Notes: generated by a model not told the origin, from the letters alone. Counted from the stretch's first letter, positions 21,371 to 35,913 are shown. The stretch: 64,000 bases of DNA from Pseudothauera rhizosphaerae (GCF_004801305.1 NZ_SSOD01000003.1:248001-312000); one strand, 5' to 3'. Program-made: numbers and translations.

Positions 21371-22003
21371 ATGGCCCAGTTCTTTTCCCTGCATCCCGAA
21401 CACCCGCAGCCGCGCCTCATCCGCCAGGCCGCGGAGATCATGCGCAACGGCGGCCTGGTGGCCCTGCCCACCGATTCGGCCTACGCCCTGGCCGCCCTCA
21501 CCGGCGACGCCCGCGCGCTGGACCGCATCCGCCGCATCCGCGGCGTGGACGAGCGTCACCACTTCACGCTGATGTGCCGCGACCTGTCCGAGATCGCCAC
21601 CTACGCCCGCGTGGACAACGCCCAGTACCGCTTGCTCAAGGCCACCACGCCGGGCGCCTACACCTTCATCCTGGAAGGTACCAAGGAGCTGCCGCGCCGC
21701 GTGCTGCACCCCAAGCGCAAGACCATAGGCCTGCGCATCCCGCAACACCCGGTCGTCTCCTCGCTGCTGGAGGAGCTGAACGAGCCCATGCTCAGCTCCA
21801 CCCTGCTGCTGCCCGACGAGGACCTGCCCCTGACCGACCCCGAGGAAATCCGCGAACGCCTGGAAAAGCAGGTGGACCTGGTGATCGAGGCCGGCTTCTG
21901 CGGGCCGGAGGCCACCACGGTGATCGACCTCACCTCCGGCGTGCCCGAACTGGTGCGGGCCGGGCGGGGCAGCCTCGCGCCCTTCGGGCTGGAAGCGGAA
22001 TGA
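21371..22003 (+). CDS. yciO: YciO-like member of the Sua5/YrdC family
   Basis: This 210-residue protein has the YrdC fold motifs L-V-A-L-P-T-D-S-A-Y-A-L near residue 30, H-F-T-L-M-C-R-D-L and P-G-A-Y-T-F-I-L. The longer linker and the S-S-T-L-L-L segment are those of YciO rather than TsaC. TsaC makes threonylcarbamoyl-AMP for the tRNA t6A modification; YciO has only weak or uncertain activity of that kind. It follows the rnm-like gene as in enterobacteria. Confidence 0.87.
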   Translation: MAQFFSLHPEHPQPRLIRQAAEIMRNGGLVALPTDSAYALAALTGDARALDRIRRIRGVDERHHFTLMCRDLSEIATYARVDNAQYRLLKATTPGAYTFILEGTKELPRRVLHPKRKTIGLRIPQHPVVSSLLEELNEPMLSSTLLLPDEDLPLTDPEEIRERLEKQVDLVIEAGFCGPEATTVIDLTSGVPELVRAGRGSLAPFGLEAE

Positions 22004-22071
22004 GGGGGTGGAGGCCGGGCAGGGCGGACGCCCCGCTCTGCTAGAATGCCCGCTTTCCGAGCCGAGCTTTC

Positions 22072-22737
22072 ATGGAATCCCTGATCCCCACGCTTGCCAT
22101 CTGGGCGTTGCCGGTGCTGCTGGCCATCACGCTGCACGAGGCGGCGCACGGCTACGTGGCGCGCCATTTCGGCGACCCCACGGCACACCTGGCGGGGCGG
22201 ATCACCCTCAATCCCCTCAAGCACATCGACCCCGTGGGCACGGTGATCGTGCCCATCGCCATCCTCACGCTGTCCACGCTGCTGGGCGGGAGCGGCATCC
22301 TGTTCGGCTGGGCCAAGCCGGTGCCGGTCAACTTCGGCCTGCTGCGCAAGCCCAAGGCCGACATGCTGTGGGTGGCCGCCGCCGGGCCGTTCATGAACCT
22401 GGTCATGGCGCTGGCCTGGGCGGTGGTGTTCAAGTTCGCCAGCGGCGGCCCGGAAACCTCCTACACGCTGCCGCTGGAACTGATGGCCGAAGCCGGCATG
22501 ACGATCAACGCGGTGCTGATGTTCCTCAACCTGCTGCCCATTCCGCCCCTGGACGGCGGGCGCATCGCGGTGAGCCTGCTGCCGGGCCGGTTCGCCTGGC
22601 AGTTCGCCCGCATCGAACCCTACGGTTTTCCCATCCTCCTCATCCTGTTGTTCACCGGCATCCTGGGGGCCATCCTGTGGCCGCTGATCGCCGTGTTCCG
22701 CTACGTTCTCGCAATCATCTTCGGGTTTTACGGTTAA
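22072..22737 (+). CDS. Site-2-type metalloprotease, M50 family
   Basis: This 221-residue protein has five or six membrane segments and the intramembrane zinc site H-E-A-A-H (His22, Glu23, His26). The third ligand is expected in the conserved N-L-L-P-I-P-P-L-D-G-G-R motif near residue 160. It lacks PDZ and CBS domains, so it belongs to the minimal M50B group. Substrate unknown. It sits 3 bases before trpS, a linkage common in proteobacteria, and is probably cotranscribed. Confidence 0.92.
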   Translation: MESLIPTLAIWALPVLLAITLHEAAHGYVARHFGDPTAHLAGRITLNPLKHIDPVGTVIVPIAILTLSTLLGGSGILFGWAKPVPVNFGLLRKPKADMLWVAAAGPFMNLVMALAWAVVFKFASGGPETSYTLPLELMAEAGMTINAVLMFLNLLPIPPLDGGRIAVSLLPGRFAWQFARIEPYGFPILLILLFTGILGAILWPLIAVFRYVLAIIFGFYG

Positions 22738-22740
22738 GAC

Positions 22741-23943
22741 ATGTACGCACAACGCGTTCTCTCCGGCATGCGGCCCACCGGCCGCCTGCATCTGGGCCAT
22801 TACCACGGCGTGCTCAAGAACTGGGTCAAGCTGCAGGAGGAATACCCCTGCCTGTTCTTCGTCGCCGACTGGCATGCGCTGACCACCGCCTACGACAACC
22901 CGCAGGTCATCGAGGAGAGCGTCTGGGACATGCTGATCGACTGGCTGGCGGCGGGTGTCGATCCTGCCAAGGCCACGCTGTTCATCCAGTCCCGCGTGCC
23001 CCAGCACGCCGAGCTGCATCTGCTGATGTCCATGATGACGCCGCTGGGCTGGCTGGAGCGCGTGCCCACCTACAAGGACCAGCAGGAGAAGCTCAGCCAC
23101 AAGGACCTGACCACCTACGGCTTTCTCGGCTATCCGCTGCTCATGAGCGCGGACATCCTGATCTACCGCGCCGACAAGGTGCCCGTGGGCGAGGACCAGA
23201 TTCCCCACGTGGAATTCACGCGGGAACTGGTGCGCCGCTTCAACCACATGTACGGCCGCGAACCCGGCTACGAGGACAAGGCCCAGGCCGCCGTCAAGAA
23301 GCTCGGCGGCAAGCGCGCCCGCCAGTACCTGGACCTGCGCACCCGCTTCCAGCAGGACGGGGACGAGGCGGCCCTGGCCCAGGCCCGCGCCCTGGTGGGC
23401 GAGGCGGGAAGCCTCAGCCTGGACGACCGGGAGCGCCTGTACGGCTATCTGGAAGGCGGCGGCAAGATGATCCTGGTGGAGCCGGGCGTGCTGCTCACCG
23501 AGGCCTCACGCATGCCCGGCCTGGACGGGCAGAAGATGTCCAAGAGCTACGACAACACCATCTTCCTGCGGGAGGACCCGGACTCCGTCACCAAGAAGAT
23601 CCGCACCATGCAGACCGACCCGGCGCGGGTGCGGCGCACCGATCCGGGCGACCCGGAGAAGTGCCCGGTGTGGCAGTTCCACCTCATCTACTCGGACGGC
23701 GGCACGCGGGAATGGGTGCAGCAGGGCTGCCGCAGCGCCGGCATCGGCTGTATCGAATGCAAGCAGCCGGTGATCGACGCGGTGCTCAAGGAACAGGCCG
23801 AGATGCACGAGCGCGCCCGGCCCTACGAGGAAGACCCCGCCCTGGTACGCCGCATCATCGCCGAGGGCAGCGAGCGCGCCCGCGCGCTGGCCGAGGAAAC
23901 CATGCAGGACGTGCGTGCGGCCATGGGCCTCTCCTACGGCTGA
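22741..23943 (+). CDS. trpS: Tryptophanyl-tRNA synthetase
   Basis: This 400-residue class I synthetase has the HIGH-equivalent H-L-G-H-Y-H-G near residue 18 and K-M-S-K-S near residue 263. It is longer than the E. coli enzyme because of an insertion (about residues 180-240) that occurs in this proteobacterial subgroup. A Cys-rich spot near the C-terminus (Q-Q-G-C-R-S-A-G-I-G-C-I-E-C-K) also belongs to that subgroup. It charges tRNA-Trp for translation. Confidence 0.96.
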   Translation: MYAQRVLSGMRPTGRLHLGHYHGVLKNWVKLQEEYPCLFFVADWHALTTAYDNPQVIEESVWDMLIDWLAAGVDPAKATLFIQSRVPQHAELHLLMSMMTPLGWLERVPTYKDQQEKLSHKDLTTYGFLGYPLLMSADILIYRADKVPVGEDQIPHVEFTRELVRRFNHMYGREPGYEDKAQAAVKKLGGKRARQYLDLRTRFQQDGDEAALAQARALVGEAGSLSLDDRERLYGYLEGGGKMILVEPGVLLTEASRMPGLDGQKMSKSYDNTIFLREDPDSVTKKIRTMQTDPARVRRTDPGDPEKCPVWQFHLIYSDGGTREWVQQGCRSAGIGCIECKQPVIDAVLKEQAEMHERARPYEEDPALVRRIIAEGSERARALAEETMQDVRAAMGLSYG

Positions 23944-23966
23944 GTAGTCCCGACGGCAGCCCGCCC

Positions 23967-24777
23967 ATGAACATGCCGCTGGATCTCGCGCCCACCGAGA
24001 CCGACCGCGAAGCGGCCGCGGTGGCGCGCCTGTACGGCGAGCCGGTGCTGGAGCTGCCCAAGGATCTCTACATCCCGCCGGACGCGCTGGAAGTCTTCCT
24101 GGAAGCCTTCGAAGGCCCGCTGGACCTGCTGCTCTACCTGATCCGCAAGGCCAACCTGGACATCCTCGACATTCCCATGGCGCCGCTCACGGTGCAGTAC
24201 CTGGAATACGTGGAGGCCATGCGCGCGACCAACCTGGAACTGGCGGCCGACTACCTGCTGATGGCAGCCATGCTGCTGGAGATCAAGTCCCGCATGCTGC
24301 TGCCGCGCCCCCCGCGGGAAACCGAAGAGAAGGCCGCCGACCCCCGCGCCGAACTCGTCCGCCGCCTGCTGGAATACGAGCAGATGAAGCAGGCCGCCGC
24401 GCGCCTGGACGCCATTCCGCGGGTAGAGCGCGACTTCGAGTGGGTCAGCGTGTTCGTGGCCGAGAAGGTCGTCGAGCGCCTGCCGGACGTGACCCTGCAC
24501 GACCTGCAGCTCGCCTGGCTGCGGATCATGAAGCAGGCCCGCCTCAAGCAGCACCACCGGGTGCAGCGGGAGGAACTCTCCGTGCGCGAGCACATGACCG
24601 GGATCCTGCGCAGGCTCTCGGACGGTGCCTTCGTGGTGTTCGACACTTTGTTCGACCCGAAGCTGGGGCCGGCCGGGCTGGTGGTGAGCTTTCTCGCCAT
24701 GCTGGAACTGGTCAAGGAAAAGCTCGTACACGTGACCCAGAACGACGCCTTCGCCCCCATCTACGTCAGGCTCGCCG

Positions 24778-24800
<23 letters not shown>
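23967..24800 (+). CDS. scpA: Segregation and condensation protein A
   Basis: This 277-residue kleisin bridges the SMC head domains with ScpB in chromosome condensation. The diagnostic [13 protein letters not shown] segment appears near residue 48, followed by I-K-S-R-M-L-L-P, and the C-terminal winged helix reads V-V-F-D-T-L-F. The start at 23967 is 23 bases after trpS. Its 3' end overlaps scpB by 23 bases, a coupling typical of this pair. Confidence 0.95.
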
Positions 24801-25367
<567 letters not shown>

Positions 25368-25371
<4 letters not shown>

Positions 25372-27269
25372 GCGCCCGCATTTCCTTTCCGTACAGCCTG
25401 TGCCGTTGCGCCCGGTTCGCGCGCAGCGATGCCGAGCCGGCGCATTTGCCGGTACAGCGTGGCGCGGTGGATGCCCAGTTCCGTGGCGGCCGGGGCCACC
25501 TTGCCGCCATGGCGGGCCAGGGCCGCGACGATGGCGCCGCGGCCGAGTTCGTCGAGTGAAACTCTGGGCGGAGCCGGTGCCGGACGCAGTTCGGCGGGCA
25601 GGTCGGCGGGGCCGATTTTCGCGCCGTCGTCGGCGAGCGCCGCCAGCGCCCGCAGGGCGGCGGCGCACTGGCGGAAATTGCCCGGCCAGGGGTGGGCCAG
25701 CAGGCATTCCAAGGCGGCGGCGCTCAGGACCATGCCCCGCGCCGGGCCGCCGGATTGCCGCCATAGCAGGGCGAGCGCGTCGCGCCGCTGGGCTTCGGGC
25801 AGGCTGCGCCAGGGGGGCAGTTCCACCCGGTGTTCCTGCAGGCGGTAGAGCAGGTCGGCGCGGAAGCGGCCTTCGGCCACCATGGCGTCCAGGTCGCAGT
25901 GGGTGGCGCACAGCACCACGCAATCGACGGTCCGGGGCGCTCCGCCGCCCAGGGGCTCCACGCGGTGCTCCTGCAGCACGCGCAGCAGGCGGCTCTGCAG
26001 GGGCAGCGGCATGTCGCCGATCTCGTCCAGGAAGAGGATGCCACCGTCGGCTTCCGCGATGCGCCCCGGCGAACCCCGGCGTCGGGCGCCGGTGAAGGCG
26101 CCTTCCACGTAGCCGAACAGTTCCGCTTCGATCAGTGTTTCCGGCAGGGCCGCGCAGTTGATGGCCACGAAGGGGCCGCTCGCCCGCGCGGACAGGGCAT
26201 GGGCGCGGCGGGCCAGGGCTTCCTTGCCGCAGCCGGTCTCGCCCAGCAGCACGGTGGCGAGACCGGCGTCGATGGCGCGCCGAAGGCGGGCGAGGGCGCT
26301 GCGCTGGGCTTCGCCCAGCCACAGGCTGCTCTCTTCCGCAGGTGCCGGTGGGTCGATCTGCACCCGGCGGGGCGCCTGCAACTGGCCGAACAACTGTCGT
26401 CCCCCATGGGTCCGCAGGCGCTCCGCCGACACCTCGGCATGGTCGAACACCTCGTCCACGCGGCGGCCGACGAGGCTCCAGTCCGTATCCAGCCACTGCA
26501 GCGCGCTGCGGTTGGCGCCGACGATGCGGTCCTCGTCCAGCAGCAGCACGCCTTCCTGATAGGCCCCGACGCAGGCGCGCGCGGGATGGAAGCGCAGCCG
26601 CGCGAGTTGTTCGGGCGCGTTGAGCAGCCAGCGGTGCTCGATCTCCCGCGCCGCCCGCATGACGATGCTGCGGGCGTAGCCGCGCGGCAGGCGCGCGTCG
26701 CCGGAGACGTCGAGCAGGCCCACCGGGCGGCCGGCGTGGTCGAGGATGGGCACGGCCGTGCAGCACAGGCGGTGGTGCTGGTCGTGGAAGTGCTCGCTGC
26801 CCCAGATCTCGGTGAGTTCGTTGTCGGTGAGCGCGGTGCCGATGGCGTTGGTGCCCATGGCCGCTTCCGCCCAGCTCACGCCGGGCAGCAGCGCAACCCG
26901 GGTGGCGCGGTCCATGGCGCGGGTGTCGCCGCGGGTTTCCAGGATCAGACCGTAGGCATTGGCGAGGATGACCTGGCTGGCCGTGTCGGCCAGCGTCTCG
27001 GCGAGGAATTCCAGTTCCGGCTCGGCGAGCCGGCGCAGCAACTCGGCGCGTTCGCGCGCTTCGGTCAGCGCGGCGGCGGTCAGCGGCTCGACGGGGCAGG
27101 CGCGTTCCGCCACCAGCCCCCGTTGCACGCAGCGCGTCCAGGAACCGAGCACCTGGCGGCCGAGGGAAACGCTGGGCGGCCGGCCGCGCAGGAAGAAGTC
27201 GCGCCGGGCACGTGCCAGTTCGGCCTCGCTCGGCGCAGGGCGGGCAGCGGTGGGCGAAAGTTCGATCAT
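25368..27269 (-). CDS. Sigma-54-dependent activator, AcoR-like (GAF-PAS-AAA-Fis)
   Basis: This 633-residue enhancer-binding protein has a GAF-type input domain (about residues 60-215), a PAS-like segment (about 225-310), an AAA+ domain with the sigma-54 contact motif G-A-F-T-G-A and Walker [12 protein letters not shown], and a C-terminal Fis helix-turn-helix (about 590-620). Walker A reads G-E-T-G-C-G-K-E rather than the usual G-E-T-G-T-G-K-E. It is divergent from an aldehyde dehydrogenase gene with a matching -24/-12 promoter, the AcoR/ExaE-type arrangement for ethanol or acetoin metabolism. Start at 27269 is the first ATG after the operator region. Confidence 0.92.
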
Positions 27270-27287
27270 CCCGGTCTCCTCCGTGGG

Positions 27288-27395
27288 TGTCGCAGCGCGC
27301 AAGGCGGGCTGCCGGCCTTCTGCGGGCCCTGCGGGCGGGGTGTCGCAGCCTGTCGCGGCACCTCGCCCGGGATTTGTCGCAGATCGCGACAAATC
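27288..27395. promoter_or_regulatory. TGTCGC enhancer cluster for the sigma-54 activator
   Basis: TGTCGC occurs at 27288, 27341, 27351 and 27375, with the reverse copy GCGACA at 27386. The last two form a perfect 10-bp inverted repeat, GATTTGTCGC (27371-27380) and GCGACAAATC (27386-27395), around 5 bases. The copies at 27341 and 27351 are one helical turn apart. All lie 150-260 bases upstream of the -24/-12 promoter, a normal enhancer distance. Confidence 0.75.
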
Positions 27396-27542
27396 ATTGA
27401 TTCGTATCGCTTCATTTAGCCCATTGCCGCTCGGTTGCGCAAGGCCGATCGTCATTCCGTCGTGCTGCGTTGCGGAACGTTTGCCCGCATCGCAGCCGGC
27501 GGGGCGGACGGGCGAATGGTGCGCCGCGCAAGGGCGGCTTCC

Positions 27543-27558
27543 TGGCACGCCGCCTGCT
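27543..27558 (+). promoter_or_regulatory. Sigma-54 promoter of the aldehyde dehydrogenase gene
   Basis: TGGCACGCCGCCTGCT matches the -24/-12 consensus TGGCACG-N4-TTGCW at every position but one, with the GG and GC dinucleotides correctly spaced. Transcription would begin near 27569, about 54 bases before the ATG. Confidence 0.85.
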
Positions 27559-27622
27559 GCAGGTCCCTACCCGCCCGACGGCGGAGACGCCAAACCAAGA
27601 ATCCATCGGAGGAGTAAGAGAC

Positions 27623-29140
27623 ATGAGCCTGCGCATCAACGACATCACCATCGACAACCCCTACAAGGTCCAGTACGAGAACTACATCGGGGGTGAATGG
27701 GTACCGCCGGTGGACGGGCAGTACTTCGACAACCACAGCCCGATCACGGATCGCACCCTGTGCGCGGTGCCCCGTTCCAACGAGAAGGACATCGAACTCG
27801 CGCTGGATGCCGCCCATGCGGCCAAGGCGGCCTGGGGCCGCACCCCGCCGGCCGAGCGCGCCAACATCCTGAACCGCATCGCCGACCGCATCGAGGCCAA
27901 TCTCAAGCTCATCGCCACCGCCGAAACCCTGGACAACGGCAAGCCCCTGCGCGAGACCATGGCGGCGGATCTGCCACTCACCGTCGACCACTTCCGCTAT
28001 TTCGCCGGCTGCATCCGCGGCGAGGAGGGCTCCATCGGCGAGATCGACCACGAGACCTACGCCTACCACTTCAAGGAACCCCTGGGCGTGGTGGGGCAGA
28101 TCATCCCGTGGAACTTCCCCATCCTGATGGCTGCCTGGAAGGTGGCGCCGGCGCTGGCGGCAGGCAACTGCGTGGTGCTCAAGCCGGCCGAACAGACCCC
28201 GGCCTCCCTGCTGGTGGTGCTGGAGCTCATTGGCGACCTGCTGCCGCCCGGCGTGCTCAACGTGGTCAACGGCTTCGGCCTGGAAGCGGGCAAGCCGCTC
28301 GCCACCAACAGCCGCGTCGCCAAGGTGGCCTTCACCGGCGAAACCACCACCGGCCGGCTGATCATGCAGTACGCCTCGCAGAACCTGATCCCGGTCACGC
28401 TGGAACTGGGCGGCAAGAGCCCCAACGTGTTCTTCGAGGACGTGATGGCGGCCGACGACGCCTTCTTCGACAAGTGCCTGGAAGGTTTCGCCATGTTCGC
28501 GCTGAACCAGGGCGAGGTGTGCACCTGCCCGTCCCGCGTGCTGATCCAGGAGTCGATCTACGACAAGTTCATCGCCCGCGCGGTGGACCGGGTGGCGAAG
28601 ATCAAGCAGGGCAACCCGCTGGACAGCTCGACGATGATCGGCGCCCAGGCTTCCTCCGAACAACTGGAGAAGATCCTGGCCTACCTGGACATCGGCCGGC
28701 AGGAAGGCGCCAAGTGCCTGATCGGCGGCGAGCGCAACACCCTGGACGGCGACCTGGCCAAGGGCTTCTACATCAAGCCGACGATCTTCCAGGGGCACAA
28801 CAAGATGCGCATCTTCCAGGAGGAAATTTTCGGCCCGGTGGTGTCGGTGACCACTTTCAAGGACGAGGACGACGCCCTGGCGATCGCCAACGACACCCTC
28901 TACGGCTTGGGCGCCGGCGTGTGGACCCGCGACATGTCCCGCGCCTTCCGCATGGGACGCGGCATCCAGGCCGGGCGGGTATGGACCAACTGCTACCACC
29001 TCTATCCGGCCCACGCGGCCTTCGGCGGCTACAAGCAGTCCGGCATCGGGCGCGAGAACCACAAGATGATGCTGGAGCACTACCAGCAGACCAAGAACCT
29101 GCTGGTGTCCTACTCGCCCAACGCGCTCGGCTTCTTCTGA
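27623..29140 (+). CDS. NAD-dependent aldehyde dehydrogenase, ExaC/AcoD type
   Basis: This 505-residue enzyme oxidises acetaldehyde or similar aldehydes to acids. Motifs: I-I-P-W-N-F-P for cofactor binding, F-T-G-E-T-T-T-G-R, the catalytic glutamate in [10 protein letters not shown], the catalytic cysteine in N-Q-G-E-V-C-T-C-P, and E-E-I-F-G-P-V-V. The start follows GGAGGAGTAAGAGAC, a strong ribosome site. It is preceded by a sigma-54 promoter and followed by a DUF779 gene. This trio (activator, dehydrogenase, DUF779) recurs in bacteria that oxidise ethanol or acetoin. The precise aldehyde is not readable from sequence. Confidence 0.95.
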   Translation: MSLRINDITIDNPYKVQYENYIGGEWVPPVDGQYFDNHSPITDRTLCAVPRSNEKDIELALDAAHAAKAAWGRTPPAERANILNRIADRIEANLKLIATAETLDNGKPLRETMAADLPLTVDHFRYFAGCIRGEEGSIGEIDHETYAYHFKEPLGVVGQIIPWNFPILMAAWKVAPALAAGNCVVLKPAEQTPASLLVVLELIGDLLPPGVLNVVNGFGLEAGKPLATNSRVAKVAFTGETTTGRLIMQYASQNLIPVTLELGGKSPNVFFEDVMAADDAFFDKCLEGFAMFALNQGEVCTCPSRVLIQESIYDKFIARAVDRVAKIKQGNPLDSSTMIGAQASSEQLEKILAYLDIGRQEGAKCLIGGERNTLDGDLAKGFYIKPTIFQGHNKMRIFQEEIFGPVVSVTTFKDEDDALAIANDTLYGLGAGVWTRDMSRAFRMGRGIQAGRVWTNCYHLYPAHAAFGGYKQSGIGRENHKMMLEHYQQTKNLLVSYSPNALGFF

Positions 29141-29156
29141 CCTGACGCAAAGGCAT

Positions 29157-29183
29157 GCGGGCCGGCGCCATGCACCGGCCCGC
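29157..29183 (+). other. Perfect intercistronic hairpin
   Basis: GCGGGCCGG (29157-29165) and CCGGCCCGC (29175-29183) form a 9-bp stem with a 9-base loop between the dehydrogenase and DUF779 genes. No T-run follows, so it may adjust the downstream gene's level or stabilise the upstream mRNA rather than terminate fully. Confidence 0.55.
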
Positions 29184-29200
29184 AGCGGGAGGACGAGACC

Positions 29201-29593
29201 ATGGACGAAGCCATGACCGAAGCGAGCCGCGTATCGGCCACGCCCGCCGCGCTCGAACTCATAGCCCGCCTGAAGGCGCGCCACGGCCCCTTGCTGTTCC
29301 ACCAGTCCGGCGGCTGCTGCGACGGCAGTTCGCCCATGTGCTACCCGCAAGGCGAGTTCCAGATCGGCGATGCCGACGTGCAACTGGGCGAGATCGGCAG
29401 TTGCCCCTTCTACATGAGCCGTGCCCAGTTCGCGTACTGGGAGCACACCCACCTGATCATCGACGTGGTGCCCGGCCGCGGGGGGATGTTCTCCCTGGAA
29501 GGGCCGGAGGGACTGCGCTTCCTGACCCGTTCGCGCTTGTTCGAGGATGGGGAATGGGCGGCGCTGAAGGCGCGCGAGGCGCAGGGCGTGTAA
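29201..29593 (+). CDS. DUF779 protein
   Basis: This 130-residue protein has the DUF779 core: L-F-H-Q-S-G-G-C-C-D-G-S-S-P-M-C-Y near residue 38 and the I-G-S-C-P-F-Y-M segment. The three clustered cysteines suggest metal or redox chemistry, but no function is established. It is regularly found beside AcoR-type regulators and aldehyde dehydrogenases, as here. ATG at 29201 follows GGGAGG; a second ATG at 29213 is possible. Confidence 0.88.
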   Translation: MDEAMTEASRVSATPAALELIARLKARHGPLLFHQSGGCCDGSSPMCYPQGEFQIGDADVQLGEIGSCPFYMSRAQFAYWEHTHLIIDVVPGRGGMFSLEGPEGLRFLTRSRLFEDGEWAALKAREAQGV

Positions 29594-29632
29594 CCGGGGG
29601 CTGGACGTTCGTGGTGGCGGGGCGGAGGCCCG

Positions 29633-30256
29633 TCATTCCAGTGCCGCTTCCACCAGCGGCTTGGCCCATTCCGGCGTGTGCAGCAGGTCCGCTGCTTCGG
29701 TAGGCCACAACAGTCGCCCGTTCTCCATCTCCAGCACCGGCAAGGGGTCGGGGATGGCTTCGCCGGGCCCTGCGTGGGCGCTGTTGTCGCTGACCTTCAG
29801 ATAGGCCAGGTGCGGTATCAGGGCGATGAGGTTGGCCCGAGAACTGATCCAGCGCTGGCGTATTTTTTCTTCCGGGATGTCGTGGCCGCCGGCGACGACG
29901 CGGGCGCGGACCCGGGCGAGGTGCAGTTCGGGCGTGGCGAGGCCGCAGAACCACATCAGGACGTCGTGGGACCGGGCGGCGGCCTGGATGCGCGCGGCGA
30001 CGGTGTCGCCGCCCAAAGTGGTCTCGAAGGCATAGGCATGATGTTGCGCCAGGGCTTGATCGAGGCGGCGCATGCCTTCCTGCCAGGCGGCGGCGTTGGC
30101 TTCCTCCTGAGTACAGCCGGTGGCGGCGACGATTTCGCGGGCGAAGGCGTCCGGGTTGTACCAGGCAAGGCCGGCCTGCCGGAGCAGGTGGCCGCCGACC
30201 GAGCTCTTGCCGGCGCCGTTGACGCCGGCCAGCACGTACAGGACGGGGCGGGCCAC
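29633..30256 (-). CDS. Zeta-toxin-like kinase
   Basis: This 207-residue P-loop protein has Walker A G-V-N-G-A-G-K-S-S at residues 10-18, then Y-N-P-D-A-F-A and A-F-E-T-T-L-G-G. These three motifs together are those of zeta toxins and related AAA_33 kinases, which phosphorylate UDP-N-acetylglucosamine or other small targets. It starts 10 bases after a Phd-like antitoxin gene on the same strand, so the pair looks like a toxin-antitoxin operon. The classical partner of zeta toxin is epsilon, not Phd. It could also be a non-toxic small-molecule kinase. Confidence 0.8.
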   Translation of the reverse strand: MARPVLYVLAGVNGAGKSSVGGHLLRQAGLAWYNPDAFAREIVAATGCTQEEANAAAWQEGMRRLDQALAQHHAYAFETTLGGDTVAARIQAAARSHDVLMWFCGLATPELHLARVRARVVAGGHDIPEEKIRQRWISSRANLIALIPHLAYLKVSDNSAHAGPGEAIPDPLPVLEMENGRLLWPTEAADLLHTPEWAKPLVEAALE

Positions 30257-30266
30257 GGCCAGGCCG

Positions 30267-30623
30267 TCAGTGCCCGGTGCCGGCCTTGACCTTGCCGCCG
30301 AGGGTGGCGGGTTGTCGGATCAGGGCGCGCAGGCGCTCGCCGGCGTCGTCGGCCCGCAGCGCGGCGAGGCGTTGGTCGAAGCGGCGGCGCAGGGTTTCCA
30401 GGGCGGAGGCGCTGGCGGTTTGAGCTTCGGTCAGCGCCTGCACCATGGCGGTGTATTCCGCGGTTGACAGGATGACCGCTTCGGGTTCGTTGTGGTTGGT
30501 GACGAGCACCTTGCCTTTGCTGCCCACGGTTTTCATCACGCCGCGCCAGCCATGCTTCTTGACATCGGCGGCGGGGGTGCGGGGCAGGGTGTCTAGGGCG
30601 TCGATTCGCAGGGTCTGGGCCAT
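30267..30623 (-). CDS. Phd/YefM-like antitoxin
   Basis: This 118-residue protein has a Phd/YefM-type N-terminal domain: basic start, [26 protein letters not shown] helical, charged C-terminal half would bind the toxin. It is the first gene of the pair with the zeta-like kinase. The upstream region has tandem repeats inside the promoter, as expected for autoregulation. The ATG at 30623 has GGAG at a proper distance. Confidence 0.82.
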   Translation of the reverse strand: MAQTLRIDALDTLPRTPAADVKKHGWRGVMKTVGSKGKVLVTNHNEPEAVILSTAEYTAMVQALTEAQTASASALETLRRRFDQRLAALRADDAGERLRALIRQPATLGGKVKAGTGH

Positions 30624-30650
30624 GGCGGTGCTCCGGTGGAACGTGGGGGA

Positions 30651-30680
30651 AATATACCCAAATTTCCCAAATTTGGCCAA
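30651..30680 (-). promoter_or_regulatory. Promoter/operator of the toxin-antitoxin pair
   Basis: On the minus strand TTGGCC (-35, 30680-30675) and TATATT (-10, 30656-30651) are 18 bases apart. The spacer is filled by a perfect tandem repeat (CCCAAATTT at 30657-30665 and 30666-30674), and CCAAATTTGG is itself palindromic. Binding there would block the promoter. Confidence 0.7.
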
Positions 30681-30737
30681 AGAAACCGGGAAGAGGAACT
30701 TGTCGCCGATATCGCCCGGATGCGAAGCGATACGGTC

Positions 30738-30764
30738 TTGATAGGCGATGCAGCGGGCTATAAT
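30738..30764 (+). promoter_or_regulatory. Sigma-70-type promoter of rluB
   Basis: TTGATA (30738-30743) and a consensus TATAAT (30759-30764) are 15 bases apart, 57 bases before the rluB start. The -10 is excellent and the spacing short. Confidence 0.6.
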
Positions 30765-30821
30765 CCGCCAATTCAGCGGCCGTACCGTATAAGGCCGCTT
30801 CATCCCACAGGAAGCAAGCCT

Positions 30822-33600
<2,779 letters not shown>

Positions 33601-33611
33601 GGAGTAGCACG

Positions 33612-34451
33612 ATGAAGCTGTGTGGTTTCGAGGCCGGCCTGGACCGGCCCTTCTTCCTGATTGCCGGCCCCTGCGTGGCCGAATCCGAACAGATGTGCCT
33701 GGACATCGCCGGGCAGATGAAGGAAATCTGCGCCGAACTGGGCATCCCGTACATCTTCAAGGCGTCCTACGACAAGGCCAACCGCAGCTCGGGCAAGAGC
33801 TTTCGCGGCCACGGCATGGATGCCGGCCTGAAAATGCTCGAAGCGGTGAAGAAGCAACTGGGCCTGCCGGTGCTGACCGACGTGCACACCGTGGAGGAAA
33901 TCCCCCGGGTGGCGGCCGTCGTGGACGTGCTGCAGACGCCGGCCTTCCTGTGCCGCCAGACGGACTTCATCCACGCGGTGGCCGCTTCCGGCAAGCCGGT
34001 GAACATCAAGAAGGGCCAGTTCCTCGCCCCCGCCGACATGAAGAACGTGGTGGACAAGGCCAAGGAAGCCAACGGCGGCGCGGACACCATCCTGGTGTGC
34101 GAGCGCGGCGCCTCCTTCGGCTACAACAACCTGGTGTCCGACATGCGCAGCCTCGCCATCATGCGCGAGACCAACTGCCCGGTGGTGTTCGACGCCACCC
34201 ACTCGGTGCAGTTGCCGGGCGGGCAGGGCACGGCCTCGGGCGGGCAGCGCGAGTTCGTGCCGGTGCTGGCGCGCGCCGCGGTGGCCGTGGGCGTGGCGGG
34301 GCTCTTCATGGAAACCCACCCGGACCCCGCCAAGGCCCTGTCCGACGGCCCCAACGCGTGGCCGCTGCCGAAGATGAAGGCGCTGCTGGCCGTGCTGCGG
34401 GACATCGACCGCCTGGTGAAGTCCCAGGGCTTCATCGAACAGCAGCTTTGA
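33612..34451 (+). CDS. kdsA: KDO-8-phosphate synthase
   Basis: This 279-residue enzyme condenses phosphoenolpyruvate and arabinose 5-phosphate into KDO-8-P for the lipopolysaccharide core. Motifs: [39 protein letters not shown] and the C-terminal E-T-H-P-D-P. It confirms a Gram-negative outer membrane. GAGTAGCACG ahead of the ATG gives a modest ribosome site. Confidence 0.97.
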   Translation: MKLCGFEAGLDRPFFLIAGPCVAESEQMCLDIAGQMKEICAELGIPYIFKASYDKANRSSGKSFRGHGMDAGLKMLEAVKKQLGLPVLTDVHTVEEIPRVAAVVDVLQTPAFLCRQTDFIHAVAASGKPVNIKKGQFLAPADMKNVVDKAKEANGGADTILVCERGASFGYNNLVSDMRSLAIMRETNCPVVFDATHSVQLPGGQGTASGGQREFVPVLARAAVAVGVAGLFMETHPDPAKALSDGPNAWPLPKMKALLAVLRDIDRLVKSQGFIEQQL

Positions 34452-34469
34452 CCTGCCAGGCTCGCCTGA

Positions 34470-35795
<1,326 letters not shown>

Positions 35796-35855
35796 TAACC
35801 GCGTTACCGGTTGAAAACGATGCTCGCCGCGGCGGGCGTCGCATGGTAAAAACCC

Positions 35856-35884
35856 GAAGGCCGGCGGACGATCCGCTGGCCTTC
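35856..35884 (+). terminator. Hairpin between eno and ftsB
   Basis: GAAGGCCGGCGGA and TCCGCTGGCCTTC form a 13-bp stem with one mismatch and a short loop, followed by CTTGCATT. It may partly terminate eno transcripts while ftsB is read through. Confidence 0.6.
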
Positions 35885-35913
35885 CTTGCATTCAGGCATT
35901 CGTTCGCCCCTTC

